DNA of 15,677 nucleotides, taken from positions 1-15,677 of the forward strand of contig JPPB01000178.1 in NCBI GenBank assembly GCA_001483205.1, in the 5' to 3' direction. Of the stretch, positions 7,437 through 14,741 are shown piece after piece. The position numbers and the translations under genes were made by a program. The notes below the pieces were generated by a model that saw only the letters and a list, made by a program, of their open reading frames with translations, searched no databases and was not told the origin of the DNA. The first letter of the stretch is position 1; each line of letters starts with the position of its first letter. Source of the DNA: an alpha proteobacterium 3107 (GTDB lineage Bacteria; Pseudomonadota; Alphaproteobacteria; Rhodobacterales; Rhodobacteraceae).

Positions 7437-8023
7437 GCAACGCCATGATCATCACGCATATCGCCGGGCACTTTGTCCGGGCCTTCGCCGCCGATGAACG
7501 CGCCAGCATCACCGTCGAATGGGTGTTCATGTTCCCGCTGCTGATCTGGACCTACACTGCCACGTTCGGGTTCTTCAATGCCTTCCGGGCAAAGAGCACC
7601 AATCTGGCGGCGGCCTACACAATCAGCGACATCCTGTCCCGCAGTCAGGGGGAGTCGATTGATCAGAGCTATATCGACGGGCTGAATACCGTTTTCAAAT
7701 TCCTGACCCGCGCGCCGGATGATACCTCAATCAGGGTTACGTCGTTTTCGTGGAGCGAGGAAGATGATCAATACAACCTGCACTGGTCGCATGGGGCCGA
7801 CGGGACGGTCGGCATTACCCAGGAAGGGCTGGACAATGTTGCCGATAAAATTCCCACCCTTGCCAACGGGGATTATGCGTTCCTGCTGGAAACCTCAATG
7901 ACCTATAATCCGATCCTGAAAACCACGCTGTCCACGCTTACGTTCGAGAATTTTGTTGTCACCAGTATGCGTTTTGTGCCGAAGCTGTGCTTTGAGGACG
8001 CGCCGGATTGCGGCGAGGAATAG
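7433..8023 (+). CDS. Second TadE/TadF-like pseudopilin protein
   Basis: The 196-residue protein starts four bases inside the TadE-like gene (ATGA overlap). Its N-terminus, DERASITVEWVFMFPLLIWT, mirrors that of the preceding gene: an acidic-basic lead, then a helix with Glu-Trp at the position of Glu-Phe. The helix runs to about residue 45 (LLIWTYTATFGFFNAF). The periplasmic remainder is soluble-looking, acidic at the end (CFEDAPDCGEE), with two cysteines 7 residues apart that may pair. It completes a vWA-TadE-TadE trio that would act together at the inner membrane and periplasm. The low sequence likeness outside the N-terminus means it could also be called a hypothetical pilus-associated protein. 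Transcription probably ends in the hairpins at 8075-8122. Confidence 0.72.
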   Translation: MSNAMIITHIAGHFVRAFAADERASITVEWVFMFPLLIWTYTATFGFFNAFRAKSTNLAAAYTISDILSRSQGESIDQSYIDGLNTVFKFLTRAPDDTSIRVTSFSWSEEDDQYNLHWSHGADGTVGITQEGLDNVADKIPTLANGDYAFLLETSMTYNPILKTTLSTLTFENFVVTSMRFVPKLCFEDAPDCGEE

Positions 8024-8074
8024 GGGCCTCTGAAAGACTTCTGCATAAGGGTGCATTGCCCCCCCAAACGCCCC

Positions 8075-8122
8075 GCCCGGTGCTTGCACCGGGCAGCGCC
8101 TGCCTGCCCCCCGGCAGGCGCT
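8075..8122 (+). terminator. Double hairpin downstream of the TadG/TadE-like operon
   Basis: Two perfect stems lie back to back: GCCCGGTGC-TT-GCACCGGGC (8075-8094), then AGCGCCTGCC (8095-8104) pairing with GGCAGGCGCT (8113-8122) around a C-rich loop. They start 51 nt after the last tad gene. A T-run (TTTTT) appears only about 15 nt after the second stem, so intrinsic termination is plausible but not textbook. Confidence 0.5.
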
Positions 8123-8221
8123 CAAAACGTCTCAACTTTTTGGGGCGTATGGACTTTATGGAAAAATCATCGCCAATGTGGATTTTCAAGAAAAGCGCCC
8201 GCCCAGGCAGGCGCTGCCCGG
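8089..8221. repeat. Inner 18-bp perfect inverted repeat
   Basis: CCGGGCAGCGCCTGCCTG (8089-8106) occurs perfectly inverted at 8204-8221. Each copy forms one side of a local hairpin on its own strand: the left copy with 8113-8122, the right copy with 8194-8203. The two copies therefore look like an inverted duplication of a terminator-like unit serving both convergent operons. Confidence 0.7.
8187..8215 (-). terminator. Intrinsic terminator of the lpxB end of the envelope operon
   Basis: On the minus strand AGCGCCTGCC (8215-8206) pairs with GGGCGGGCGCT (8204-8194) through a 9-bp stem containing one G-T pair, and TTTTCTTG follows directly (8194-8187). It lies 14 nt past the lpxB stop. The G+C-rich stem followed by a U-tract is a standard Rho-independent terminator. 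Confidence 0.8.
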
Positions 8222-8229
8222 CTCAGCCA

Positions 8230-9396
8230 TTATGCAGAGGTCTTTCCCAGCCCGGCCAGCACCGCCCGCGCGGCCCGCAGGCCGGGGTCTTCCCCGCCCT
8301 GCCCCAACCGCCGCATGGTCTCGGCCATCGCCGCTCTCTGCGCCTCGGGCGCGCGCAACGCCTCAGCCAAAGCCCCGGCAATCGGCGCGGGCCTGCATTC
8401 CGCGCCCAGAAACTCCGGCACTGCCCGGCTGTCCGCAACCAGATTGACCAGCGTCACCGTATCAATCCGCAGCATCCGCCCGGCGATCTGACGGCTGAGC
8501 CAGTTCACATCATAGGCAATGACCATCGGCGTCCCCGCCGCCGAAAGCTCCAGCGATACGGTGCCCGACGCGGCCAACGCCACATCCGCCGCCCGGAAAG
8601 CCGCGCGTTTCACAGCCGCCGCCCCCTCTGCCGACGGGTCCAGAATGACCGGCCCGCCCGCCCAGGCGGATGCGCGATCCCGCACCACGGACGCCACCGG
8701 CGCGGCGGCGGGCACCACAACCCGCGCCCCCGGATGATGGCTGACAAACCGCTCCACCGCTGCGCCGAACACCTCTGACAGGCGCACGACCTCTGCCCGG
8801 CGCGACCCCGGCAATGCCAGCAGCACCGGCACATCGGCAGCAATCCCGTGCCCGGCGCGAAAGGCCGCCGCCTCTGCATCGCTCGCGCGCGGCTCAGTAA
8901 CCACCGGATGACCGACGAAATCGCACCGTATTCCGGCGGCTTCCATATAGGGCGGCTCGAACGGAAACAGCGCCAGCACCTGATCAACGAGGCCCGCCAT
9001 CCGCGCCGCCCTGCCGGGCCGCCATGCCCATACCGTCGGCGCAACATAGTGAACGATGCGGCACTCGCATGACGCCCGGACCAGCCGCGCCACACGCAGG
9101 CAGAAATCAGGGCTGTCGATGGTGATCAGCACATCCGGCCTGCAGGCGATCACCGCACGGGCGGCCTCGGCAATCCGCCGTTTCAGGTGAAAATATTTCG
9201 GCGCGATCTCGGCAATCCCCATCACCGAGAGCTCCTCCATCGGGAACAGGCTGTGCAACCCTTGTGCCTGCATCGCCGGGCCACCGATGCCGGAAAACGC
9301 AACCCCCTGCGGCGATGTAAGCGCTTTCAGGCCCGCCATCAGCGCGCCGCCCAGATTATCCCCCGACGGCTCCCCCGCAATCAGGAACGCGCGCAT
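8230..9396 (-). CDS. lpxB: Lipid-A-disaccharide synthase
   Basis: LpxB is a family 19 glycosyltransferase on the inner membrane that joins UDP-2,3-diacylglucosamine to 2,3-diacylglucosamine-1-phosphate. The 388-residue product opens with FLIAGEPSGDNLGG (4-17), a clear LpxB signature, and continues with YVAPTVWAWRPGRA, FVGHPV, LALPGSRRAEV, ASGTVSLELSAAGTPMVIAY and LVNLVADSRAVPEFL, all family hallmarks in order. ATG 9396 overlaps the lpxI stop in TGATG and matches the family N-terminus; a GTG seven codons upstream is also in frame but less likely. It is last in the operon and takes the products of LpxI. The C-terminal KTSA and TAA stop are encoded by one arm of an inverted repeat, so the original tail may have been replaced. 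A strong terminator follows. Confidence 0.96.
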   Translation of the reverse strand: MRAFLIAGEPSGDNLGGALMAGLKALTSPQGVAFSGIGGPAMQAQGLHSLFPMEELSVMGIAEIAPKYFHLKRRIAEAARAVIACRPDVLITIDSPDFCLRVARLVRASCECRIVHYVAPTVWAWRPGRAARMAGLVDQVLALFPFEPPYMEAAGIRCDFVGHPVVTEPRASDAEAAAFRAGHGIAADVPVLLALPGSRRAEVVRLSEVFGAAVERFVSHHPGARVVVPAAAPVASVVRDRASAWAGGPVILDPSAEGAAAVKRAAFRAADVALAASGTVSLELSAAGTPMVIAYDVNWLSRQIAGRMLRIDTVTLVNLVADSRAVPEFLGAECRPAPIAGALAEALRAPEAQRAAMAETMRRLGQGGEDPGLRAARAVLAGLGKTSA

Positions 9397-10211
9397 CAGC
9401 CACGCCCCCGCACCCACAGGAACAGCCCGGCGGCGTCACAGGCCGAAACGACGCGCGGCATATCCAGAACCATGACACCGCCCGCGTCGATGACAATGCC
9501 GCCAAGCCCGGCGGCCTTCACCGCCGCCACCGTCCCGCAGCCGATCACCGGCAGGTCAATGCGCCGGTCCTGCCCCGGTTTGGGGGCCTTGAAGAACAGC
9601 CCCCGGCCCGCCGAGGGATCAGGGCGGGCGGCAAAGGGTGCATCCGCCAGACGCGCCAGCATCCAGTCGGTTCCCGGCAGGGCCTCGACCGCCAGCACCT
9701 GCCCCTGCTGCACCACGCATCCCTGCCCGACATCCGCGGCCCCGAGCGCGGCGATGACCTGCGCGGCACGGTCCGCATCCGTGCGCGCGCCCGCGTCCGG
9801 GGACACCGCGCCGTGGACGCCCGCCCCCGGCAACAGGCCGGGCAAAATCTCATGGGCGGCGCGAATCGCAAACCCGTTCTCCGCAAACAGGTTCAGAACG
9901 AATTTCAGCGTCCCGTCATCGCCCGCGCGCATTGCCTGCGCAAACCGGGGCGCGAGCGCGGCGGTCTCCGGGTCAAAGGCCGCAGGGTCAAGCGCAGGGC
10001 GCGTCGCTGCACCCGCAAAACAGACCTCCCGCACCCCGGCGGCCTTCAGCTCTGCGATAAATGGCATCAGCCGCTCGATCCGAAACGTCATGTCAGCCCC
10101 GCGCCCGCCGATCTCTGGCGCGCCGCCGCTTATCACGCAAACAAGCGCCTGCGGCCTCTCCGCCGCCAGCAATGCAGGCAATCGCCCGCGCCCGGCGATG
10201 ATCGCCAGCAC
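9396..10211 (-). CDS. lpxI: UDP-2,3-diacylglucosamine pyrophosphatase, LpxI type
   Basis: LpxI cleaves UDP-2,3-diacylglucosamine to 2,3-diacylglucosamine-1-phosphate and UMP. It replaces the unrelated LpxH in alphaproteobacteria. The product has 271 residues, the usual length. It starts LAIIAGRGRLP, like the N-terminal domain of known LpxI. GDDGTLKFVLNLFAENGF (97-114), ADVGQGCVVQQGQVLAVEALPGTD (159-182, read in parts) and QDRRIDLPVIG (214-224) with GGIVIDAGGVMVLD (237-250) are characteristic of the C-terminal catalytic domain. The start is a GTG two bases after the lpxA stop, and the stop overlaps the lpxB start, so translation is probably coupled through lpxA-lpxI-lpxB. No membrane segment is present; a peripheral association with the inner membrane is expected from the pathway. 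Confidence 0.93.
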   Translation of the reverse strand: MLAIIAGRGRLPALLAAERPQALVCVISGGAPEIGGRGADMTFRIERLMPFIAELKAAGVREVCFAGAATRPALDPAAFDPETAALAPRFAQAMRAGDDGTLKFVLNLFAENGFAIRAAHEILPGLLPGAGVHGAVSPDAGARTDADRAAQVIAALGAADVGQGCVVQQGQVLAVEALPGTDWMLARLADAPFAARPDPSAGRGLFFKAPKPGQDRRIDLPVIGCGTVAAVKAAGLGGIVIDAGGVMVLDMPRVVSACDAAGLFLWVRGRG

Positions 10212-10213
10212 CC

Positions 10214-11011
10214 CTACCCCGGCGTCAGAAAGCTGCGGTCACTGCCGGCGGTGACAAACTCGACGATCTGGCGCACATGGTCGCTTTCGGTTTCACGGCC
10301 AAGGCGGCGGGCGCGGTCCTGAAAAGCCCCTTCGCCCTGCGCCAGCATCTGATAGGCGGCGCGCAACGCGGTGATGTCATCCCGCGAGACCCCGCGCCGT
10401 TTCAGCCCCACCAGATTGAGGCCGTCAAGCCTGCCGCGCGGCCCCTGCACCAGCCCGTGCGGTATTACGTCATTCGTCACCTTGCACAGCCCGCCGATGA
10501 TCGCCCCCGCGCCGATGCGCACGAATTGCTGCACCCCGGACAGGCCGCCGATGATCACATCGTCGCCGATGGTGCAGTGACCGGCCACCGCCGCGCTATG
10601 CACGAACACCACCCGGTTGCCGACCTGCACGTCATGGGCGACATGGCTGCCGGACATAAACAGGCAATCATCGCCGATCCGGGTGACGCCGCCGCCACCC
10701 TCGGTGCCGATATTGACGGTCACGCCCTCGCGGAAACGGTTCCGTTCGCCGATCTCCAGCCGGGTTTTTTCGCCCCTGAACTTCAGATCCTGGGGAATTT
10801 CGCCGATGCAGGCAAAGGGGAAGACAACACATTCGGCACCGATGGTCGTGCGCCCGGCAATCACCGCGTGGCTTTTCAGGTGAACGCGCGGCCCCAGCCG
10901 GACATCAGGGCCGACGGTGCAAAAGGGGCCGATGACACAGCCATCGCCGATCTCTGCCCCGTCCTCGATCACCGCGCTTGGGTGTATCCGCGCCCCCGGA
11001 TGGACAGCCAT
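10214..11011 (-). CDS. lpxA: Acyl-ACP:UDP-N-acetylglucosamine O-acyltransferase
   Basis: LpxA starts lipid A synthesis by moving a 3-hydroxyacyl chain from acyl carrier protein to O-3 of UDP-GlcNAc in the cytosol. The 265-residue product shows the hexapeptide left-handed beta-helix repeats from the first residues (GARIHPSAVIEDGAEIGDGC). The catalytic histidine lies in SHVAHD (122-127, His126, equal to His125 of E. coli). GVTVNIGTEGGGGVTRIG (96-113), VAGHCTIGDD (142-151) and GLNLVGLKRRGVS (197-209) are conserved family blocks, and the helical C-terminal domain is complete. It begins 5 nt after the fabZ stop. Acyl chain length cannot be told with confidence from sequence alone. Confidence 0.96.
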   Translation of the reverse strand: MAVHPGARIHPSAVIEDGAEIGDGCVIGPFCTVGPDVRLGPRVHLKSHAVIAGRTTIGAECVVFPFACIGEIPQDLKFRGEKTRLEIGERNRFREGVTVNIGTEGGGGVTRIGDDCLFMSGSHVAHDVQVGNRVVFVHSAAVAGHCTIGDDVIIGGLSGVQQFVRIGAGAIIGGLCKVTNDVIPHGLVQGPRGRLDGLNLVGLKRRGVSRDDITALRAAYQMLAQGEGAFQDRARRLGRETESDHVRQIVEFVTAGSDRSFLTPG

Positions 11012-11016
11012 CTGGC

Positions 11017-11478
11017 CTATTCCTCCGCCGTCAGGTGAAACATGGCGGCAAATTCGACCGAGGTCGCAACCTCGTCTTCAACCCGCGCCTCTGCCCGGAA
11101 TTTCCAGATTCTCGCCCCGCCGCGCATGACCGAGACATGCAGCTCCAGCACATCCCCCGGCACGACCTTGCGGCGAAACTTGCAGTTATCGACCGACATG
11201 AAATAGACCAGCAGCTCTTTGTCGATCAGGTCGAGCGTGACCCCGACCATGACCGCCGCGGTCTGCGCCATTGCCTCGATGATGGTGACGCCGGGCATGA
11301 TCGGCGTGCCGGGGAAGTGGCCCTGAAAGTGCGGCTCATTGCAGGTGACATTCTTGATGCCGACGGCGCTGATGCCCGGCACGATGTCGCGCACCTTGTC
11401 GATCAGAAGAAACGGATAGCGGTGCGGTATGATCCGCTGAATGATGTCAATGTCCGCCTCGGTGATCTTTTCCGGCAT
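11017..11478 (-). CDS. fabZ: 3-hydroxyacyl-ACP dehydratase FabZ
   Basis: FabZ removes water from 3-hydroxyacyl-ACP in fatty acid elongation and competes with LpxA for the same substrate pool, which explains the pairing of the two genes. The 153-residue hot-dog-fold protein has [14 protein letters not shown] (16-29), the catalytic histidine in [14 protein letters not shown] (51-64, His54) and the catalytic glutamate in TIIEAMAQ (65-72, Glu68). Length is typical. On the mRNA AGGTGG lies 4 nt before the ATG, with a further AAAGGA upstream. It follows skp after a 244-nt repeat-bearing gap, so it may have its own promoter, though none was identified. Confidence 0.96.
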   Translation of the reverse strand: MPEKITEADIDIIQRIIPHRYPFLLIDKVRDIVPGISAVGIKNVTCNEPHFQGHFPGTPIMPGVTIIEAMAQTAAVMVGVTLDLIDKELLVYFMSVDNCKFRRKVVPGDVLELHVSVMRGGARIWKFRAEARVEDEVATSVEFAAMFHLTAEE

Positions 11479-11536
11479 GTGTCCACCTGTCCTTTCGCGC
11501 GTGTCGCCTTATGCACCCCTAGCAAGCCGTCCGGGG

Positions 11537-11710
11537 GCAGACAACCCCCGCAAAGACCTCTCGCATGATGTCCGGGGCTGGCAGGGGTATGGGTTATGGG
11601 TTTCACAACAATGGTGAGGGCAGCGCCCGGCCCGGCGGAAGCGAAGCGGACGGTTTGGCCGTCGATACGCCCATATGCAGAGGTCTTTATCATGCAGACA
11701 ACCCCCGCAA
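11537..11710. repeat. Direct repeats enclosing an inverted repeat in the skp-fabZ gap
   Basis: GCAGACAACCCCCGCAA occurs at 11537-11553 and again, identically, at 11694-11710. Between them, AAAGACCTCTCGCATG (11553-11568) faces its near inverse CATATGCAGAGGTCTTT (11672-11688). The left direct repeat is also part of a perfect hairpin CGGGGG-7 nt-CCCCCG (11532-11550). A further small hairpin GACGG-TTTGG-CCGTC lies at 11649-11663. The layout resembles an element with terminal inverted repeats and flanking duplications, but 5 nt (ATCAT) separate the right arm from its direct repeat, so the target-duplication reading is not clean. Confidence 0.6.
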
Positions 11711-11722
11711 CGCTCCGGGCGG

Positions 11723-12310
11723 TCACGGATCAGAGGGGCGGCTGTCGCCCTCATCCGCCGGGGGCACAGGGATCAACAGCACCCCGGCCTCGGTCGTCAG
11801 CGTATCTATGCGCCGGATCAGTTGGTCAGTGATGTCGATACTGTCCGCGGCCAGAAACACCATCCGCCTTTCAAAGATGATGACCCCCCGGCGTTCCCTG
11901 ACCACATCGGCAATCACCGGCAGAACCGCGCTGAAAAACCGTTGCTTTTCATCCTCACGCCGCCGGATCAGGCCCTGGAGTTTGCCCGCCTGCGTGGCGC
12001 GGATCGCTTCGGCCTTTTCGTCAAAGGCGTCGGCCAGGGCGTGAAACTCATCGGGGTCCATATTCGGCCGCCGGGCCGCCAGTTGCGCCTCTTCCTCGCC
12101 CAGTTCCCTGTCCAGCCGCCCGTTCTCTGCCTGCAACCCGGCGCGCAGCCGGTCCAGTTCCGCCCGGATGGTGCGCCCGAACCGGGTGTCCTGATAGAGC
12201 CGCTCCGGGTCGAGCGTCAGAATGCCGCCCGGCGATGCGTCCTGCCCATGTCCGGCGGTGGCGGCAATCAGGGCCGTCAGGACAAGCAGGAAGCGCCGGA
12301 GCAGCGCCAT
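11723..12310 (-). CDS. skp: Periplasmic OmpH/Skp family chaperone
   Basis: The 195-residue protein has a Sec signal peptide (MALLRRFLLVLTALIAATAG, likely cut near residue 20-23), then the opening ILTLDPERLYQDTRFGRTI that corresponds to the start of mature Skp/OmpH. Long charged helices at about 45-115 (RAELDRLRAGLQAENGRLD, then DEKAEAIRATQAGKLQG) would form the tentacle coiled coil that holds unfolded outer-membrane proteins. The C-terminal part (IIFERRMVFLAADSIDITDQ) is the family's small beta domain, with the typical late DITDQLI. It begins one base after the bamA stop, so it is co-translated with its functional partner. A Pro- and Asp-rich tail (PADEGDSRPSDP) has no assigned role. Skp proteins diverge strongly; the call rests on size, signal, layout and neighbours. 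Confidence 0.87.
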   Translation of the reverse strand: MALLRRFLLVLTALIAATAGHGQDASPGGILTLDPERLYQDTRFGRTIRAELDRLRAGLQAENGRLDRELGEEEAQLAARRPNMDPDEFHALADAFDEKAEAIRATQAGKLQGLIRRREDEKQRFFSAVLPVIADVVRERRGVIIFERRMVFLAADSIDITDQLIRRIDTLTTEAGVLLIPVPPADEGDSRPSDP

Positions 12311-12311
12311 C

Positions 12312-14612
12312 TCAGAATGTGGTAGAGATGGTCAGGTCGAAATTCTGCTCTTCGTCGAAGCTCTCGCTTTTGAGCGCATCAGAGAAGTTGAAACGCAGGG
12401 GGCCAAGCGGGGTATTCCAGAACAAGGAGAACCCGACCACCGCCCGCAGGCTGAAATCGTCATTCACGTCGTCATCGTCCGAATCGAGTTGCCAGACGGA
12501 CCCGGCATCGAAAAAGACCCCGCCCCGCAACCCGTATTCATTCGGCAGGCCCAGCGGAAAGTCAGCCTCGAGCCGCACAACCGCGAACAGGTTGCCGCCC
12601 AGCGCATCCTCATTGTCTCTCGGCCCGACGCCATTGCTTTCAAACCCGCGCAGTTTGCTGGCGTTCAGCAGAAAGCGGTCCGTGACCCGGCTGTTGCCGG
12701 AAATCATCTTCAGCGCTCCGGCTTCAAAGATCGCCCGCAGGGTCACATCATCCCGCCATGCCATGGTTTCCGCCCCGGCAAAGGCGGTGGTGCGCACATA
12801 TTGCACATCGCCGCCAAGCCCGGCAAATTCCTGGCTGAAACGCAGCGCGACCCCGGCATCCGGGTTGAGGCCGACCCGCCGGGTGTCATAGCTGTAGGTG
12901 TAGCCTACGGCGCTCAGGATTCGCCGCCCCTGATCCGCTTCGCGCTGAAGAACGTCCGAAGCACCGTCGGCAACGCCCAACACCTCTTCCTGTGCCAGGG
13001 TGTAGCGCAGGCTGAGCCGCCCATTTTCGCTCACCGGGAAAGTCAGCGACGGCACGACAGACGCCGAGCGGGTCTCATAAGAGGCCGTGTCGCCCGAATC
13101 GGTGGTCGTGTAATCCAGCGCCAGACCAAACGACAGGTCACGCCCGAGCAGGAACGGCTCAACAAAACTCAGTGATCCCGTCTGGCTGTCATCGGTGGTG
13201 TTGATCGACGCGCCAACCCGCTGTCCCCGGCCAAGGAAATTGCGTTCAGAGAAGGCAATCGTCAGACCCAGACCATCGCTGACCGAATAGCTGGCCCCGA
13301 ATGAAAGAGAACCGGTCGGCTGTTCGCGGACCCCCACATCGACGATCACCTGATCCGGCGCGGACCCTTCGCGGGCATCGACCTCGGTGCTGGAAAAGAA
13401 ACCCAGCGCCCGGATACGCTCTGCCGATTCGCGAATTTCGCGCGGATTGAACGGGTCGCCCTCGACCACCCGGAACTGACGCCGCACCACCCGGTCAAGC
13501 GTTGTCGTGTTGCCGGTGATCTCGATCCGCTCAATGAAAATGCGCGGCCCCCGCACCAGTGCGAAATCCAGATCCAGCGTCAGGTCGCGCTCATTGCGGG
13601 TGATCTGGGGGTCAACCCGCAGGAAATCGAGGTTCTGCTGAAACGCAAACCGTTCCAGCCGCGCAATCGTGCGCTCGATCAGGACGGGGTTGTATATCTG
13701 GCCGCTCTCGATGTTGATGGCCTCGCGAAATTCCTCGGCATTAAACTCTTCCACCTCTGAACTGGTGGTGATCTCGCCGATCCTGAACTGCTGCCCTTCG
13801 CGGATGTTGAAGGTGACAAAGAACGCATCCCGGTCGCGGGTCAGCTCGGAGTTGACCGACAGAACCTGAAAATCCACATAGCCGCGCGACAGGTAGAAAT
13901 CGCTCAGAACCTGCTTGTCGAACTCGATTCTGTCGGCGATGAACGTGTCGCGGGTGATGATTGACCTGAAGATACCCGCCTGTTTGGTTTGCAGGGCGCG
14001 GCGCAGGCGGCGTTCAGAGAACCCCCGGTTGCCGACGAAACTGATCCGTTCAATCTCGGCAACCCGCCCTTCAGAGACCTCAAAGATCAGATCAACCCGG
14101 TTGTCGCTGCGACGGATGATTTTCGGCGTCACCGTTGCCGCCAGTCGCCCGGCCTGTTCATAAGCCTTGGCAATCGCTTCAACATCGGCTTCGACCTGCG
14201 ACGGGCTGTAAACCCGCCGGGGCTGGGAATTGACAACCGCCAGCAGAGCCTCGTCTTCCACGCGGTTGTTGCCCTCAACCGTGACCACACTGATCGTCGG
14301 AAATTCCTGAACCCGGATCAGCAGGGTTGCGCCGCGCGGCTCCAGCTCGACCGTCTCGAACAGGCCGCTGTCGAGAATGCGCTGATAGGCGTCTTCAAGC
14401 TCGCCCGCAGTGACCGATTCCCCTGTCGGCACATCGGCATAGGTCAGGATGGTCGCTGTTTCGATCCTGCGGTTGCCCTCGGCCTCGATGGTGCTGAAGC
14501 TGTATGTCTGCGCGTCAGCCGCCGATGAAACCGGGATAAAGGCGAGCGAGAGGAGGAGTATGACCCCCAGACGGCCCGATGCGCGGATGATTCCCGAAAA
14601 TAGTCTGCTCAT
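12312..14612 (-). CDS. bamA: Outer membrane protein assembly factor BamA
   Basis: BamA inserts beta-barrel proteins into the outer membrane. The 766-residue product has a signal peptide ending near SSAADA (29-34), then a run of POTRA domains: the first begins at YSFSTIEAEGNRRIE, and further ones are marked by ISVVTVEGNNRVED, IERISFVGNRGFSERR, FRIGEITTSS and IFIERIEITGNTTT, five in all. The barrel follows from about residue 425. The lid-loop RGF motif is at 655-657 (KLRGFESNGVG), and the chain ends in phenylalanine, as needed for barrel recognition. An Asp-rich loop SDDDDVND lies near 710. The frame can be read upstream for 35 more codons, but ATG 14612 gives a proper signal peptide and has GGGGG 7 nt upstream. 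Its own promoter candidate lies at 14674-14702; rseP is upstream and skp follows after 1 nt. Confidence 0.97.
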   Translation of the reverse strand: MSRLFSGIIRASGRLGVILLLSLAFIPVSSAADAQTYSFSTIEAEGNRRIETATILTYADVPTGESVTAGELEDAYQRILDSGLFETVELEPRGATLLIRVQEFPTISVVTVEGNNRVEDEALLAVVNSQPRRVYSPSQVEADVEAIAKAYEQAGRLAATVTPKIIRRSDNRVDLIFEVSEGRVAEIERISFVGNRGFSERRLRRALQTKQAGIFRSIITRDTFIADRIEFDKQVLSDFYLSRGYVDFQVLSVNSELTRDRDAFFVTFNIREGQQFRIGEITTSSEVEEFNAEEFREAINIESGQIYNPVLIERTIARLERFAFQQNLDFLRVDPQITRNERDLTLDLDFALVRGPRIFIERIEITGNTTTLDRVVRRQFRVVEGDPFNPREIRESAERIRALGFFSSTEVDAREGSAPDQVIVDVGVREQPTGSLSFGASYSVSDGLGLTIAFSERNFLGRGQRVGASINTTDDSQTGSLSFVEPFLLGRDLSFGLALDYTTTDSGDTASYETRSASVVPSLTFPVSENGRLSLRYTLAQEEVLGVADGASDVLQREADQGRRILSAVGYTYSYDTRRVGLNPDAGVALRFSQEFAGLGGDVQYVRTTAFAGAETMAWRDDVTLRAIFEAGALKMISGNSRVTDRFLLNASKLRGFESNGVGPRDNEDALGGNLFAVVRLEADFPLGLPNEYGLRGGVFFDAGSVWQLDSDDDDVNDDFSLRAVVGFSLFWNTPLGPLRFNFSDALKSESFDEEQNFDLTISTTF

Positions 14613-14673
14613 TGATCTGCCCCCGGCTGTTCCGACATGAGTGCGCCGCGAAATGCAATCGCAGTTCGCATTC

Positions 14674-14702
14674 TGACTAAAGATTCGCAAAGCCATTGTC
14701 AA
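14674..14702 (-). promoter_or_regulatory. Candidate promoter of bamA and downstream envelope genes
   Basis: In the 129-nt gap after rseP, the minus strand has a perfect TTGACA (14702-14697), 17 nt, then TAGTCA (14679-14674). Transcription would start near 14667, about 55 nt before the bamA ATG. This suggests bamA-skp and later genes can be expressed apart from rseP. The -10 box matches only partly. Confidence 0.5.
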
Positions 14703-14741
14703 AAGGCATTCGGGCATCGGGTCACCGGCCCATATGCGGCC

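Larger units (their letters stand above)
8032..8246. repeat. Inverted repeat framing the tad/lpxB convergent gap
   Basis: GAAAGACTTCTGCATAA (8032-8048) is repeated in inverse as TTATGCAGAGGTCTTTC (8230-8246): 16 of 17 positions match. The arms enclose about 180 nt that carry further hairpins. The right arm lies inside lpxB and encodes its last residues (KTSA) and its TAA stop. No target duplication is evident outside the arms. The arrangement resembles a small non-coding mobile repeat, but this is an inference from structure alone. Confidence 0.65.

Noticed and set aside
9187..10254. 355-codon plus-strand open frame opposite lpxB and lpxI.
   Set aside because: Ser/Ala/Pro/Arg-rich composition typical of an antisense frame in high-G+C DNA; both minus-strand genes are well conserved.
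11403..11726. Minus-strand 107-codon frame covering the skp-fabZ gap, considered as an lpxD remnant.
   Set aside because: No hexapeptide repeats or LpxD motifs, no Shine-Dalgarno, and it runs into fabZ in another frame.
12222..13175. 317-codon plus-strand open frame opposite bamA.
   Set aside because: Antisense shadow of the BamA barrel coding region with no recognisable motif.
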